DNA from: an uncultured Oscillospiraceae bacterium
GTDB taxonomy: Bacteria; Bacillota; Clostridia; Oscillospirales; Oscillospiraceae
Assembly: GCA_947600025.1 (NCBI GenBank)
Contig: CANQFY010000003.1
Location: forward strand, 1-55,064
DNA length: 55,064 nt
Direction of reading: 5' to 3'
Shown: positions 42,292 through 51,257 of the stretch, piece by piece
Numbering within the stretch: position 1 is the stretch's first letter
How the letters are laid out: each line of letters opens with the position of its first letter
Program-made: the position numbers and the translations under genes
The notes under the pieces: generated by a model
What the model was told of the DNA's origin: nothing
The model's database searches: none
Seen by the model: the letters and a program-made list of their open reading frames with translations, nothing else

Positions 42292-42319
42292 ATTATAATA
42301 AATTTCCCCGTTTTGTCAA
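42292..42319 (-). promoter_or_regulatory. Promoter of the LacI gene, palindromic -10
   Basis: On the minus strand, TTGACA (42319-42314), 16 bases, TATAAT (42297-42292). The -10 lies in the palindrome TATTATAATA, so it could also serve the divergent GH13 gene; a matching + strand -35 is poor. Only 61 bases separate the two genes. Confidence 0.7.
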
Positions 42320-42343
42320 CGGAGAAATGCGCGAGGTGAGCGA

Positions 42344-43960
42344 ATGATCCAGCAGGCCCTTTACCACATGCCGGAAACGGAATACGGATACGCCAAGGAT
42401 GAAAAGACTGTCTGTCTCCGACTCCGCACGGCCCGGACGGACACGCCGGCAGTCGCCGTGATCTACGGGGGCAAATACGATTTTTGGGAAAAGCGGTGCC
42501 GGAAGGATATGGTTTTGACCTGCCATGACCGGCTGTTCAACTACTTTTCTGTGGAGCTCCAGCCGGAGGACGTGCGGCTGGTGTACGTTTTTGAGCTGAA
42601 GCAGGAGAGGCAAACCTTCTATTATTCCGAAGACGGGCTGACGGAAGCCTATGACTTCTCAAAGGCCTTTTACAACGCCTTTCAGATCGCCTATCTCAAC
42701 GGCTGCGATATCCACCGGCCGGTGCCCTGGATGGGCAGCGCCTGCTTTTATCAGATCTTTATTGACCGCTTTTACCGGGGGGACCTGGACAAGGACGGCT
42801 CCTACATCAATTTAGAGTGGGGCCGGATCCCCAACCCAAAGAGCTTCGCCGGCGGGGACCTGAAAGGGATCCATGAAAAGCTGCCGTATTTGCGGGAGCT
42901 GGGCGTCAACGCCCTGTACCTGACGCCGATCTTCAAGTCCATCAGCAACCACAAATACGACATTCAGGACTACTTTACGGTGGATCCCATTTTTGGGACC
43001 AACGAGGATTTTGCCGCCCTGGTGGAGACCGCCCACGGTATGGGCATCCGGGTGGTCCTGGACGCCGTGTTCAACCACGTCAGCGAGCGGTGCGGCCCGT
43101 TTCAGGATGTGCTGAAAAACGGGAACCAGTCCCGGTATTTCGACTGGTTCCTCATTCACGGCGACCGGGTGGACCGGCAGGCGGTCAACTATGAATGTTT
43201 TTCCTCCTGCGCCTATATGCCCAAATGGAACACCTCCAACCCGGAGGTGCAGGACTATCTCACCGGCATTGCCGTCCACTGGATCCAAAACTATCACATC
43301 GACGGCTGGCGGCTGGACGTGTCCGACGAGGTGTCCCATCAGTTTTGGCGAAAATTCCGGCAGGCGGTGAAGGCAGCGGACCCGAACTGCGTCATCATCG
43401 GGGAAAACTGGCACAACGCCAACAGCTTTCTCCGGGGCGACCAATACGACGCGGTGATGAATTATGCCTTCACCAAGGCGTGCCTGGACTTCTTCGCCTT
43501 CGGCGCTCTGGACGCGGCGGGCTTTGCCGACCGACTCAATGGCCTTCTCATGCGGAACACCGACACCGTCAACAACATGATGCTGAACCTCTTGGACAGC
43601 CACGACACCCACCGCTTTTTCACCCAGGTGGGCGAAAACCGGGTCAAGCTGGAAAGCGCCCTGGCGGTGCTGTACCTGTTTGTGGGGGCGCCGTGTATTT
43701 ACTACGGCACAGAGATCGCCCTGCCGGGCGGATACGACCCGGACTGCCGCCGCACCATGGACTGGGCCCTGGCGGAGCGTCGGGGGCCGACCTGGCGGCT
43801 TATCCAGCGCCTTGCCAAGCTCAAAAGAGAGGAGCCCGCCCTGGGCATTCCTAAGGCGAACATTTACGCGGAGGGGAACGTGTTTACCCTGGAGCGGGGA
43901 GAGATCCGCCTCAAAATCGACGGGGACTCCTTCGCCCACGTCATAGAAAGGATGGGATGA
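42344..43960 (+). CDS. Cytoplasmic GH13 amylase (neopullulanase/cyclomaltodextrinase-like)
   Basis: A 538-residue alpha-amylase family enzyme. Residues 1-120 look like the N-terminal starch-binding (CBM34-type) domain of neopullulanases and maltogenic amylases. The barrel follows with all four GH13 motifs: DAVFNH (240-245), GWRLDVSDEV (321-330, nucleophile Asp325), GENW (353-356, acid/base Glu354) and LLDSHDTHR (416-424, Asp421). No signal peptide is visible, so it should hydrolyse imported maltodextrins, cyclodextrins or short pullulan pieces. The C-terminal beta domain is short. It is the first gene of the importer operon; the binding-protein ATG lies one base after its stop. Confidence 0.88.
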   Translation: MIQQALYHMPETEYGYAKDEKTVCLRLRTARTDTPAVAVIYGGKYDFWEKRCRKDMVLTCHDRLFNYFSVELQPEDVRLVYVFELKQERQTFYYSEDGLTEAYDFSKAFYNAFQIAYLNGCDIHRPVPWMGSACFYQIFIDRFYRGDLDKDGSYINLEWGRIPNPKSFAGGDLKGIHEKLPYLRELGVNALYLTPIFKSISNHKYDIQDYFTVDPIFGTNEDFAALVETAHGMGIRVVLDAVFNHVSERCGPFQDVLKNGNQSRYFDWFLIHGDRVDRQAVNYECFSSCAYMPKWNTSNPEVQDYLTGIAVHWIQNYHIDGWRLDVSDEVSHQFWRKFRQAVKAADPNCVIIGENWHNANSFLRGDQYDAVMNYAFTKACLDFFAFGALDAAGFADRLNGLLMRNTDTVNNMMLNLLDSHDTHRFFTQVGENRVKLESALAVLYLFVGAPCIYYGTEIALPGGYDPDCRRTMDWALAERRGPTWRLIQRLAKLKREEPALGIPKANIYAEGNVFTLERGEIRLKIDGDSFAHVIERMG

Positions 43961-43961
43961 C

Positions 43962-45416
43962 ATGACCCGAAACATCTCCGCCCTGACAGCCCACGTCCTG
44001 GTTTTGGCCCTGCTGCTGGGCATTTTCGGCAGCCTCAGCCTGGGGCGGGACGAGGCCCGGGAGCAGACGAAATTTACCGGGGAGCTGGAGCGGAACGTGA
44101 CCCTTCGGATCCTGGAAAACGACACCGCCAAAGAAAAGGGCTATTTCCGGGAGCTGCTGGACGCGTTTAACGAGGCCTATGCGTCCTACGGCATCGTGGC
44201 GGTGGACGCCAACATGGACCAGTACACCGACCTGGAACAGGACGGCCCCTACGGCTATGGGCCGGACGTGCTGTACCAGGCCAACGACGCCCTGATGAAG
44301 TACACCGACGGCAAGCACATCCAGCCCCTGCCGGTGGAGCAGCTGGGCTGCTACGACCAAATCTCCCCGGAGGCCTGGGACGCCTATACCGTGGAATACG
44401 GCGGGGAGGACTATATTTTCGGCGTGCCCGTCAACATTCAGGGGCCCCTGCTCTACTACCGCAAGGACCTGCTGCCGGAAAACTGGCGGGAAAATTGGGA
44501 TCGGGATCAGGATAACGTGCCGGATATGGTCGAATACTGGACGGAGCTATACGCCTACTCCAAGCAGGTCCGGGAGGAGAGCGGCGGCAGCAAATTCGGG
44601 TACATGAAGTCCCTGTTCGACACCTATTTTTCCTCTGGATTTCTGTTTTCCTACGGCGGGTATGTCTTTGGGGCGGGGGGCACCGATTCCTCGGACATCG
44701 GTTTTTCGGCGGGGGACGCCTGCAAGGGTGCCTGGGTGCTGCGGCAGCTGGCCTCGATCATGAACCAGGACTGCATCGACGACACCATCACGGTTAATGC
44801 TTACAGTATGCTGGCCAACGGGACTTATTTTGCCACCATGACCACCCCCGACGTGTACACCCTGTTTATTGACGAGCTGGCGAAGGAGTATATGCGCACC
44901 GAGGGCCTTGATGAGGCCGGCGCCTACGCGAAGGCGGCGGAAAACCTGGTGGCCGCGGGCATCCCCAAGCTGCCCGCCAGCGGCGACCTGGAGGATCGGG
45001 ACGGGGAGACGGTGGACAGCGTGATGATGGGCGGCATCAACGGCTACGCCATCAGCGCCTACACCAAAGCGCCCAACGCGGCGCTGGCCTTCGTGGATTT
45101 TGCCACCAGCTATGAGATGATCTCCCGGCGCAATGAGCTGCTGGGCATTGTCCCCGCCCGGGCGGATGTGGCCGCTGAGGCCGGTGGGCTCTCCGAGACC
45201 GTCAATGCCAACCTGATGGCCGGTCAGATCGCCGTGATGCCCAGCATCCGAGCGGTGGCACAGATCTGGACCCCCTGCCAGACCTTTTTCTCGGACCTGG
45301 CCAAAGACCCCTTCCGTCTGCCGGAGGAACAAAAGTATCAAACCCTGGAAGCACTGCAACGGGCCCTGGAAGCCGTGGATGAGCAGATCTACGCCGCCAT
45401 CCACACCCTGAACTAG
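43962..45416 (+). CDS. MalE-like maltodextrin-binding protein with uncleaved anchor
   Basis: A 484-residue extracellular solute-binding protein. The fold is typical of MalE-like proteins (PLLYYRKDLLPENW, MGGINGYAISAYTKAPNAALAFVDFATS). Unlike the other binding proteins here it has no lipobox cysteine. The N-terminus MTRNISALTAHVLVLALLLGIFG is a plain hydrophobic helix followed by SLSLGRDEA, so it may stay anchored by that helix. An AGGATGG-like site precedes the ATG. Neighbouring GH13 and permease genes point to maltodextrins as ligand. Confidence 0.82.
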   Translation: MTRNISALTAHVLVLALLLGIFGSLSLGRDEAREQTKFTGELERNVTLRILENDTAKEKGYFRELLDAFNEAYASYGIVAVDANMDQYTDLEQDGPYGYGPDVLYQANDALMKYTDGKHIQPLPVEQLGCYDQISPEAWDAYTVEYGGEDYIFGVPVNIQGPLLYYRKDLLPENWRENWDRDQDNVPDMVEYWTELYAYSKQVREESGGSKFGYMKSLFDTYFSSGFLFSYGGYVFGAGGTDSSDIGFSAGDACKGAWVLRQLASIMNQDCIDDTITVNAYSMLANGTYFATMTTPDVYTLFIDELAKEYMRTEGLDEAGAYAKAAENLVAAGIPKLPASGDLEDRDGETVDSVMMGGINGYAISAYTKAPNAALAFVDFATSYEMISRRNELLGIVPARADVAAEAGGLSETVNANLMAGQIAVMPSIRAVAQIWTPCQTFFSDLAKDPFRLPEEQKYQTLEALQRALEAVDEQIYAAIHTLN

Positions 45417-45427
45417 GAGGTGGAACG

Positions 45428-46726
45428 ATGCGGGAACTGATCAAAAACGCCAACGGCCGGGTGACGGCCTCCATGCTGGTGATGGGCCTGGGGCAGCTGT
45501 GCTATAAGCAGTGGGGCAAGGGTCTCTTATATTTGGCAGTGCAGATCGGGTACATCTTTTACCTTGTCACCGTGGGTGCCCGGGATCTGTTTGGGTTCTT
45601 TACTCTGGGCAGTGTGGAATCCAATCCCTGGTACGGCATCGAGGGGGACAACTCCGTGATCATGCTCATCATGGGCGTGCTGGCCTGGATCGTTACGATC
45701 CTGTATGTGGCGGTGTACCTCTCCAATATCAAGGATGTGTACGCAACTCAAAAGCGGGTGGCCGCCGGGGGCCGCCCCGCCCGGTTCCGAGAGGAGCTGG
45801 CGGAGCTGCTGGACGGAAAATTCTATAAGACCGTGCTGTTTGTGCCGGTGGTCGGGGTGTGCGTGTTCAACATTCTGCCGGTGGTATTCATGATCCTGGT
45901 GGCCTTCACCAACTACGGCGGCGAGATCGTGCCGCCGGCGCTGGTGGACTGGGTGGGGCTGGAAAACTTCCGGAAGATCCTGGCCCTGGGGGAATTCGCC
46001 CCCACGTTCTTTAAAATCTTGGGGTGGAACTTCCTGTGGGCCCTGCTCTCCACCGCCATCAACTATTTTGGCGGCCTCAGCCTGGCGCTGCTCCTCAACA
46101 AGAAATGCGTCCGGGGCAAGGCCTTTTGGCGGGCGTTTCCCATCCTGGCCTACGCCATCCCCGGTTTCATCACCCTGCTAGGCTTCAAATTCATGTTCTC
46201 CTACGGCGGCCCCATCAATCACTACATCACCGAAGCAGGGCGCCAGGCCATCGGATTTTTGGATCTGGACGCCAAGTGGTCCGCCCGGATCATCGGGCTG
46301 CTGGTCAACGCCTGGATCAGTATTCCATCCTCCATGCTGCTGGCCACCGGCATCCTCTCCAACGCCGATCAGAGCCAGTACGAGGCCGCCCGGCTGGACG
46401 GGGCCGGGGCCTTCCAGCAGTTTCGCTATCTGACGCTGCCGTTCGTGGTCTTTTCCACCACCCCGGTGCTGATCTCCCAGTTCATTGGCAACTTCAATAA
46501 CTTCGGCATCTTCTATTTCCTGCGGGGAGGACTGTACATCGACGGCTATTTCCTTGCCAGCGACACGGATCTGCTGATCAATTGGCTGTACAACCTGTCC
46601 ATCGACAACAACTACTACGCCATCGGCGCGGCCATCAGTCTCATTATCTTCATCATCACATCGCTCATCTCGCTGGCGGTATATGTGGCCTCGCCGGCAT
46701 ATAGACAGGAGGAGACCTATCGATGA
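45428..46726 (+). CDS. Maltodextrin ABC importer permease (MalF type)
   Basis: A 432-residue permease with about eight helices. As in other MalF proteins of Gram-positives, extra N-terminal helices (about 27-50 and 75-100) precede the core six. The EAA loop is QYEAARLDGAGAFQQFRYLTLPFV. AGGAGGTGG lies before the ATG, 12 bases after the binding-protein stop. The last codons overlap the MalG-type gene by four bases (ATGA). Confidence 0.9.
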   Translation: MRELIKNANGRVTASMLVMGLGQLCYKQWGKGLLYLAVQIGYIFYLVTVGARDLFGFFTLGSVESNPWYGIEGDNSVIMLIMGVLAWIVTILYVAVYLSNIKDVYATQKRVAAGGRPARFREELAELLDGKFYKTVLFVPVVGVCVFNILPVVFMILVAFTNYGGEIVPPALVDWVGLENFRKILALGEFAPTFFKILGWNFLWALLSTAINYFGGLSLALLLNKKCVRGKAFWRAFPILAYAIPGFITLLGFKFMFSYGGPINHYITEAGRQAIGFLDLDAKWSARIIGLLVNAWISIPSSMLLATGILSNADQSQYEAARLDGAGAFQQFRYLTLPFVVFSTTPVLISQFIGNFNNFGIFYFLRGGLYIDGYFLASDTDLLINWLYNLSIDNNYYAIGAAISLIIFIITSLISLAVYVASPAYRQEETYR

Positions 46727-47568
46727 AAAAGAGAAAACCGATCCGTTGGGGGTCCATCGCCGACACGGCCATTACCTATTTGCTCCTGCTGGCGGTGGGG
46801 TTCGTGTTCTTCTTCCCCTGTCTGTGGCTGATTTTGGCCTCCTTCTCCTCCTCCGGCTCCATCTACTCCTTCCAGGGCTTCTTCCCCTCCGGGTATAGCG
46901 TGGACAGCTTCCGCAAGCTCTTCACCGACACCGCCATGTACGACTACCCCAGGTGGTTCGGAAATTCCCTGTTCATCGCCTCCATGAGCTGCCTGTTCGG
47001 AACCATGCTGACCATTCTGACGGCCTACTGTATGTCCCGGTTCCGGTTTAAAAGCCGGAAGGCCCTGATGAAGACCACCCTGGTGCTGGGGATGTTCCCC
47101 TCCTTTATGGGAATGACCGCCGTGTACCTGCTGATGACCCAGTTCAACTTTATCAACAACCACTGGGGGCTGATCCTGATCTATACCGCCGGGGCGCCCC
47201 TGGGGTACATGGTGCAAAAGGGCTTCTTCGACTCCATCCCCAACACCATCGACGAGGCCGCCCGGCTGGACGGGGCCACCAATTTTCAAGTGTTCTGCAA
47301 AATCCATCTGCCGCTGTCCATGCCCATGATCGTCTACACCGCCCTGACCTCCTTTACCTGGCCCTGGAGCGACTACATCCTGCCCAAGCTCCTTTTAAAG
47401 ACCAAGGACACCTGGACGGTGGCGGTGGGGCTGATGAGCCTGGGGGAGACGGAATTTTCCCGTTTCGCCGCCGGGTCCATCTTCATCGCCGTGCCCATTG
47501 TGATATTGTACCTGTGCCTAGCCAAGCACCTGATCAGCGGCAACGTGGCCGGAGCAGTCAAGGAATAA
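46723..47568 (+). CDS. Maltodextrin ABC importer permease (MalG type)
   Basis: A 281-residue permease with six helices and EAA loop TIDEAARLDGATNFQVFCKIHLPLS; the C-terminus AGAVKE is usual for MalG. It completes the importer. No ATPase gene follows; the next operon's MsmX-like protein (49046-50230) is the likely energy source. A strong terminator lies 20 bases downstream. Confidence 0.9.
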   Translation: MKKRKPIRWGSIADTAITYLLLLAVGFVFFFPCLWLILASFSSSGSIYSFQGFFPSGYSVDSFRKLFTDTAMYDYPRWFGNSLFIASMSCLFGTMLTILTAYCMSRFRFKSRKALMKTTLVLGMFPSFMGMTAVYLLMTQFNFINNHWGLILIYTAGAPLGYMVQKGFFDSIPNTIDEAARLDGATNFQVFCKIHLPLSMPMIVYTALTSFTWPWSDYILPKLLLKTKDTWTVAVGLMSLGETEFSRFAAGSIFIAVPIVILYLCLAKHLISGNVAGAVKE

Positions 47569-47587
47569 CGCGAATTAAAAAAATACT

Positions 47588-47620
47588 GGAGCCCGCGAAT
47601 ACGCGGGCTCCTTACTTTTT
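47588..47620 (+). terminator. Rho-independent terminator of the maltodextrin operon
   Basis: A perfect 10-bp stem (47588-47597 with 47602-47611), AATA loop, followed by TTACTTTTTT. Confidence 0.88.
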
Positions 47621-47638
47621 TCGCAGGTGGCAAAAGGG

Positions 47639-48694
47639 TTATTCCACCGGCCCCAGCGGCGCTTCCCTGGTGGAGTTTCTCCAAATGGGCGTGGTTTTCA
47701 CATAGATGGTGTGGTAGGGACTTCCGGGATTTTCGATCCGATCCAAAAGGGTGTTGGCGGCGATCCGGCCAATGTCCGCACTGGGAATCTCCACCGTGGT
47801 CAGGGACGGCTCTAAGACCGCGGACTGGGGCGTGCCGTCAAAGCCCGCCACCATGACCTGGTCGGGGACGGACACCCCCAGCTGCTTTAGCGCCATCATG
47901 ACATGGATAGCCAAAAAATCGTTGGCGCAGATCAGGGCGTCGGGCAGCTCCGGCATCTCCCGGAAGCAGCCGGCCAGCCAGGACAGGCTGGCGTACTGGG
48001 GCCCGTCCGGGTCCAGAATACACAGCCGCCGGTTGAGGGGCAGATCGGCCCGCTTCAGAGCGGTGGAAAAGCCGACCCACCGCTCCATGAAGCTGTTGCA
48101 GTGGTTAAAGTCCCCCACAAAGCCGATCCGGGTGGCGCCGGCGGCGATGACCCGCTGGGTCACGGCCAGAGTACTGGCCAAATTTTCCATGGAGATCAGG
48201 TCACAGCGTTGCAGGCTGGTGCTGGCGCCGGAGTAGGCGTCCACAAAAATAGTGGGCAGTCCCAGATCGCAGAGCATCTCCGCGTAGCTCCGGCTGAACA
48301 GCTCGATGCCCAGGATCCCGGCGGTCTGCTCCAGGGCAAAGTTGATGGGCAGCCGGTTCTGGCGCACCTCCTCGGCGGAGAGCTGGTACATCATCAGGGT
48401 ATAGCCCGCCCGGCCCAGCTGCCCGGCAAAGGCGGGCAGGAAGAAGGTGCCGAAGTGATAGTCCGTGGGCATATGGCTGGTAAACAGGGCGATGTTTTGG
48501 CTCCGGGGCTCGGGTCTGGCAGGCGGCACCTCTTCCGCCAGCTGCCGGTAGCCCAGCTCCTGGGCCTTTTCCAGCACCATTCGCCGAGTGGCCTCCGGCA
48601 CAGCGCCTCTGCCGTTGAAGATTTTTGAAACGGTGTTCCTGGACAGTCCGCAGGCGTCCGCGATATCCTGCATGGTGATCCGTTTGACAGCCAT
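47639..48694 (-). CDS. LacI-family transcription regulator, full length
   Basis: A 351-residue regulator with helix-turn-helix ITMQDIADACGLSRNTVSKIFNG (6-28) and a complete periplasmic-binding-like sensor. Effector-domain marks include IGFVGDFNH, DALICANDFLAIHVMMALKQLGVSVPDQVMVAGFDGTPQSAVLEPSLTTVEIP, the standard LacI ending. It is divergent from the LplB/LplC-type importer operon across 351 bases of AT-rich DNA full of TGTAAA half-sites, its probable targets. A TTTAC motif lies next to its own -10, which suggests self-control. The sugar it senses is unknown. Confidence 0.92.
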   Translation of the reverse strand: MAVKRITMQDIADACGLSRNTVSKIFNGRGAVPEATRRMVLEKAQELGYRQLAEEVPPARPEPRSQNIALFTSHMPTDYHFGTFFLPAFAGQLGRAGYTLMMYQLSAEEVRQNRLPINFALEQTAGILGIELFSRSYAEMLCDLGLPTIFVDAYSGASTSLQRCDLISMENLASTLAVTQRVIAAGATRIGFVGDFNHCNSFMERWVGFSTALKRADLPLNRRLCILDPDGPQYASLSWLAGCFREMPELPDALICANDFLAIHVMMALKQLGVSVPDQVMVAGFDGTPQSAVLEPSLTTVEIPSADIGRIAANTLLDRIENPGSPYHTIYVKTTPIWRNSTREAPLGPVE

Positions 48695-48730
48695 ACGGGA
48701 TCCTCCTTAATAGACAAATTCGTTGTGTTT

Positions 48731-48759
48731 ACTATATCACAGAAAAAGGAAAAAATCAA
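48731..48759 (-). promoter_or_regulatory. Promoter of the full-length LacI gene
   Basis: On the minus strand, TTGATT (48759-48754), 17 bases, TATAGT (48736-48731). GTAAAC directly follows the -10, matching the half-sites in the rest of this control region. Confidence 0.6.
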
Positions 48760-48865
48760 ATGTGCAAATTGTAAACTCAGCGTAAAATCAACTATAACTT
48801 TTGTACAAATTTATTGGCCAAAATTTAGTTATACTCCCGATTTTGTGCGTAACAAAAAGTTTCCG

Positions 48866-48894
48866 TTGACAAATTGTAAATCGCCCGTTAAAAT
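48866..48894 (+). promoter_or_regulatory. Promoter of the MsmX-LplB-LplC-LplA operon
   Basis: TTGACA (48866-48871), exactly 17 bases, TAAAAT (48889-48894). It implies a leader of about 145 bases. The spacer itself contains TTGTAAA, one of the repeated half-sites. Confidence 0.72.
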
Positions 48895-48922
48895 AAAAGC
48901 AAGAAATAAGAGGAGTGTAAAC

Positions 48923-48949
48923 AATGTAATTTACATTATGTAAATTTAC
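48923..48949. promoter_or_regulatory. Tandem palindromes, operator candidates
   Basis: AATGTAATTTACATT (48923-48937) and GTAAATTTAC (48940-48949) are perfect palindromes just downstream of the predicted transcription start. Other TGTAAA/TTTACA half-sites lie near 48769, 48873, 48916, 49011 and 49019, and a TTTGTACAAA palindrome near 48802. The adjacent LacI protein is the most likely binder. Confidence 0.65.
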
Positions 48950-49045
48950 TTTTAACAAAAAGAAATTTGTCGGTTTTTCGGAATGTCCATTCTGAGAAAA
49001 CGATTGATTTACATTAGTTTACTTTATTGAGGAGGAACGATCACC

Positions 49046-50230
49046 ATGGCAAGCCTGACCCTGAAAGACATCAAAAAGGTATACCCCAATACCGAACCCG
49101 TCAAGAAGCCGAAAAAGAAGAAGAACAACGACGAACCGGTGAAGGAGAAGGCCAATCTTCAGATCACCGAGGAAGGAGTCGTCGCGGTCCAGCAGTTCAG
49201 CCTGGATATCGCGGATGGCGAATTTATCGTCCTGGTCGGCCCCTCCGGCTGCGGCAAGTCCACCACATTGCGGATGATCGCCGGTCTGGAGGAGATCTCC
49301 GGCGGCGAGCTGTACATCGGCGACCGGCTGGTCAACGATGTGGCCCCCAAGGATCGGGACATCGCCATGGTCTTCCAGAACTACGCGCTGTACCCCCACA
49401 TGACCGTCTACGACAACATGGCCTTCGCGCTGAAGCTCCGCCACACCCCCAAGGCGGAGATCGATAAGAAGGTCAAGGAAGCCGCCGAGATCCTGGACAT
49501 CACCCAGTACCTGGGCCGGAAGCCCAAGGCCCTCTCCGGCGGTCAGCGGCAGCGTGTGGCCATCGGCCGGGCCATCGTCCGGAATCCTCAGGTGCTGCTG
49601 ATGGACGAGCCCCTTTCCAACCTGGACGCCAAGCTCCGGAACCAGATGCGGGCCGAGATCATCAAGCTCCGCCATAAGATCAACACCACCTTTATTTACG
49701 TCACCCACGACCAGACCGAGGCCATGACCCTGGGCGACCGGATCGTCATCATGAAGGATGGCTTCATCCAGCAGATCGGCACCCCCCAGGAAGTCTTTGG
49801 GCATCCCTACAACCTGTTCGTGGCCGGCTTTATCGGCACGCCGCAGATGAACTTCTTCACCGGCTGCAAGCTGGTCAAGGAGAACGGCAAGTATGCCGTG
49901 GACATCCTGGGCAAGCGGATCGTCCTGTCCGAGAAGCAGCAGGCGGCCCTCTCCGCCAAGGGTCAGCAGCCCTGCGACATCACCGTGGGCGTCCGGCCGG
50001 TTCACATCCAGGCCGATTCCCAGGGCTTCACCGGCAAGGTGGACGTGTCCGAAATGATGGGCTCCGAGCTGCACCTGCACCTGAACGTCCAGGGTCTGGA
50101 CGTGGTGGCCGTGATCCCCACCGTGGGTCTGGATCTGGAAGCTCACTCCACCGGCAAGGAGGTCAGCTTCTCCTTCGATCCCAGCCTGATGCACCTGTTT
50201 GACGCTCAGACCGAGAAGAACCTGATCTAA
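49046..50230 (+). CDS. Sugar-import ABC ATPase (MsmX/UgpC type)
   Basis: A 394-residue ATPase that drives sugar importers from the cytoplasmic side. It shows Walker [11 protein letters not shown]-loop [18 protein letters not shown], signature [16 protein letters not shown], Walker [13 protein letters not shown], switch VTHDQTEAM and a C-terminal OB-type regulatory domain ([11 protein letters not shown]). Odd feature: about 30 residues are inserted after the first strand (from about 13), rich in Lys and Glu ([16 protein letters not shown]), before the sequence resumes at [16 protein letters not shown]. It is the only sugar-import ATPase in the window, although three sets of import permeases are present, so sharing as in MsmX is likely. 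AGGAGG lies before the ATG. Confidence 0.93.
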   Translation: MASLTLKDIKKVYPNTEPVKKPKKKKNNDEPVKEKANLQITEEGVVAVQQFSLDIADGEFIVLVGPSGCGKSTTLRMIAGLEEISGGELYIGDRLVNDVAPKDRDIAMVFQNYALYPHMTVYDNMAFALKLRHTPKAEIDKKVKEAAEILDITQYLGRKPKALSGGQRQRVAIGRAIVRNPQVLLMDEPLSNLDAKLRNQMRAEIIKLRHKINTTFIYVTHDQTEAMTLGDRIVIMKDGFIQQIGTPQEVFGHPYNLFVAGFIGTPQMNFFTGCKLVKENGKYAVDILGKRIVLSEKQQAALSAKGQQPCDITVGVRPVHIQADSQGFTGKVDVSEMMGSELHLHLNVQGLDVVAVIPTVGLDLEAHSTGKEVSFSFDPSLMHLFDAQTEKNLI

Positions 50231-50261
50231 CGCCTCGGAATCAAGAAAGGAGTGCAATCAA

Positions 50262-51242
50262 ATGGCAAAGGTCAAAGGCAATTCCCCTGCCCCCGCCGCC
50301 CCGGCCAACAGTGTAAAGCCGCAGAAAACCCCCAAGAAGTGGCTGAAGCATCTGTGGGAAAACTACCCCTTCCTGGTGATGGTGTTCCCGGCGGTGCTGG
50401 TGGTGTTCCTGTTCAACTACCTGCCCATCTACGGCGTGCTCATCGCCTTCCAGGACTTCATGCCCGGCGACCCCATCTTCTCCGAGTACACCCAGTGGAT
50501 CGGCTTTGGCAACTTCACCCGGTTCTTTACCGACGTGCAGTTCTGGCCCCTGATGAAGAACACCTTCCTGCTGTGCATCATCGGCTTCTTCATCGGCTTC
50601 CCCCTGCCCATCATCGTGTCGCTGATGCTCAACGCCATGAAGGGCAAGCGGATGGCCAAGGTCCTGCAAACCATCTTCAACGGGCCCCACTTCATTTCCC
50701 TGGTGGTCCTGGTCGGTATGCTGACCCTGTTCTTCGGCCGGTACGGCCTGGTCAACAACATCGTGGCCAGCCTCGGCGGCGAGCGGGTATCCTACTTCCT
50801 GGAGGCCTCCGCCTTCCGGCCCATGTACATCCTCTCCAGTAACTGGCAGGACTTCGGCTGGAGCGCCATCATTTACATCGCGGCGTTGTCCAGCGTGGAC
50901 CCGGGGCAGCATGAGGCCGCCATTCTGGACGGCGCCACCCGGTTCCAGCGGGTGATCCACGTGGACCTGCCCGCCATCATGCCCATGGTCAGCGTGATGC
51001 TCATCATGTCCATCGGCGGTCTGATGGGCGTGGGCTACGAGAAGGCGCTGCTGATGCAGACCGACGGCAACCTGGCGGTCAGCGAGCTCATCGCCACCTA
51101 CGTTTACAAGCAGGGCCTTACCGGCATCCCCGATCAGGCCTACGCCACCGCCATCGGCCTGTTCAACTCCATCATCAACGTGATCCTGCTGATCATCGCC
51201 AACACCACCTCGAAGAAATTCTCCGAGAACTCTCTGTGGTAA
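50262..51242 (+). CDS. Sugar ABC importer permease (LplB type)
   Basis: A 326-residue permease of the LplB/YtcP group used for larger oligosaccharides. A charged, Pro/Ala-rich N-terminus (about 40 residues) precedes six helices. The EAA loop is QHEAAILDGATRFQRVIHVDLPAI. The ending (NTTSKKFSENSLW) is a family hallmark. AGAAAGGAG lies before the ATG, 31 bases after the ATPase stop. Confidence 0.92.
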   Translation: MAKVKGNSPAPAAPANSVKPQKTPKKWLKHLWENYPFLVMVFPAVLVVFLFNYLPIYGVLIAFQDFMPGDPIFSEYTQWIGFGNFTRFFTDVQFWPLMKNTFLLCIIGFFIGFPLPIIVSLMLNAMKGKRMAKVLQTIFNGPHFISLVVLVGMLTLFFGRYGLVNNIVASLGGERVSYFLEASAFRPMYILSSNWQDFGWSAIIYIAALSSVDPGQHEAAILDGATRFQRVIHVDLPAIMPMVSVMLIMSIGGLMGVGYEKALLMQTDGNLAVSELIATYVYKQGLTGIPDQAYATAIGLFNSIINVILLIIANTTSKKFSENSLW

Positions 51243-51257
51243 AGGAGGGCTTTGGAA

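Noticed and set aside
48695-49045. CRISPR array or origin from repeated TGTAAA motifs
   Set aside because: Repeats are short, unevenly spaced and in both orientations, with promoters at both sides. This is an operator region, not a repeat-spacer array, and no replication gene is near.
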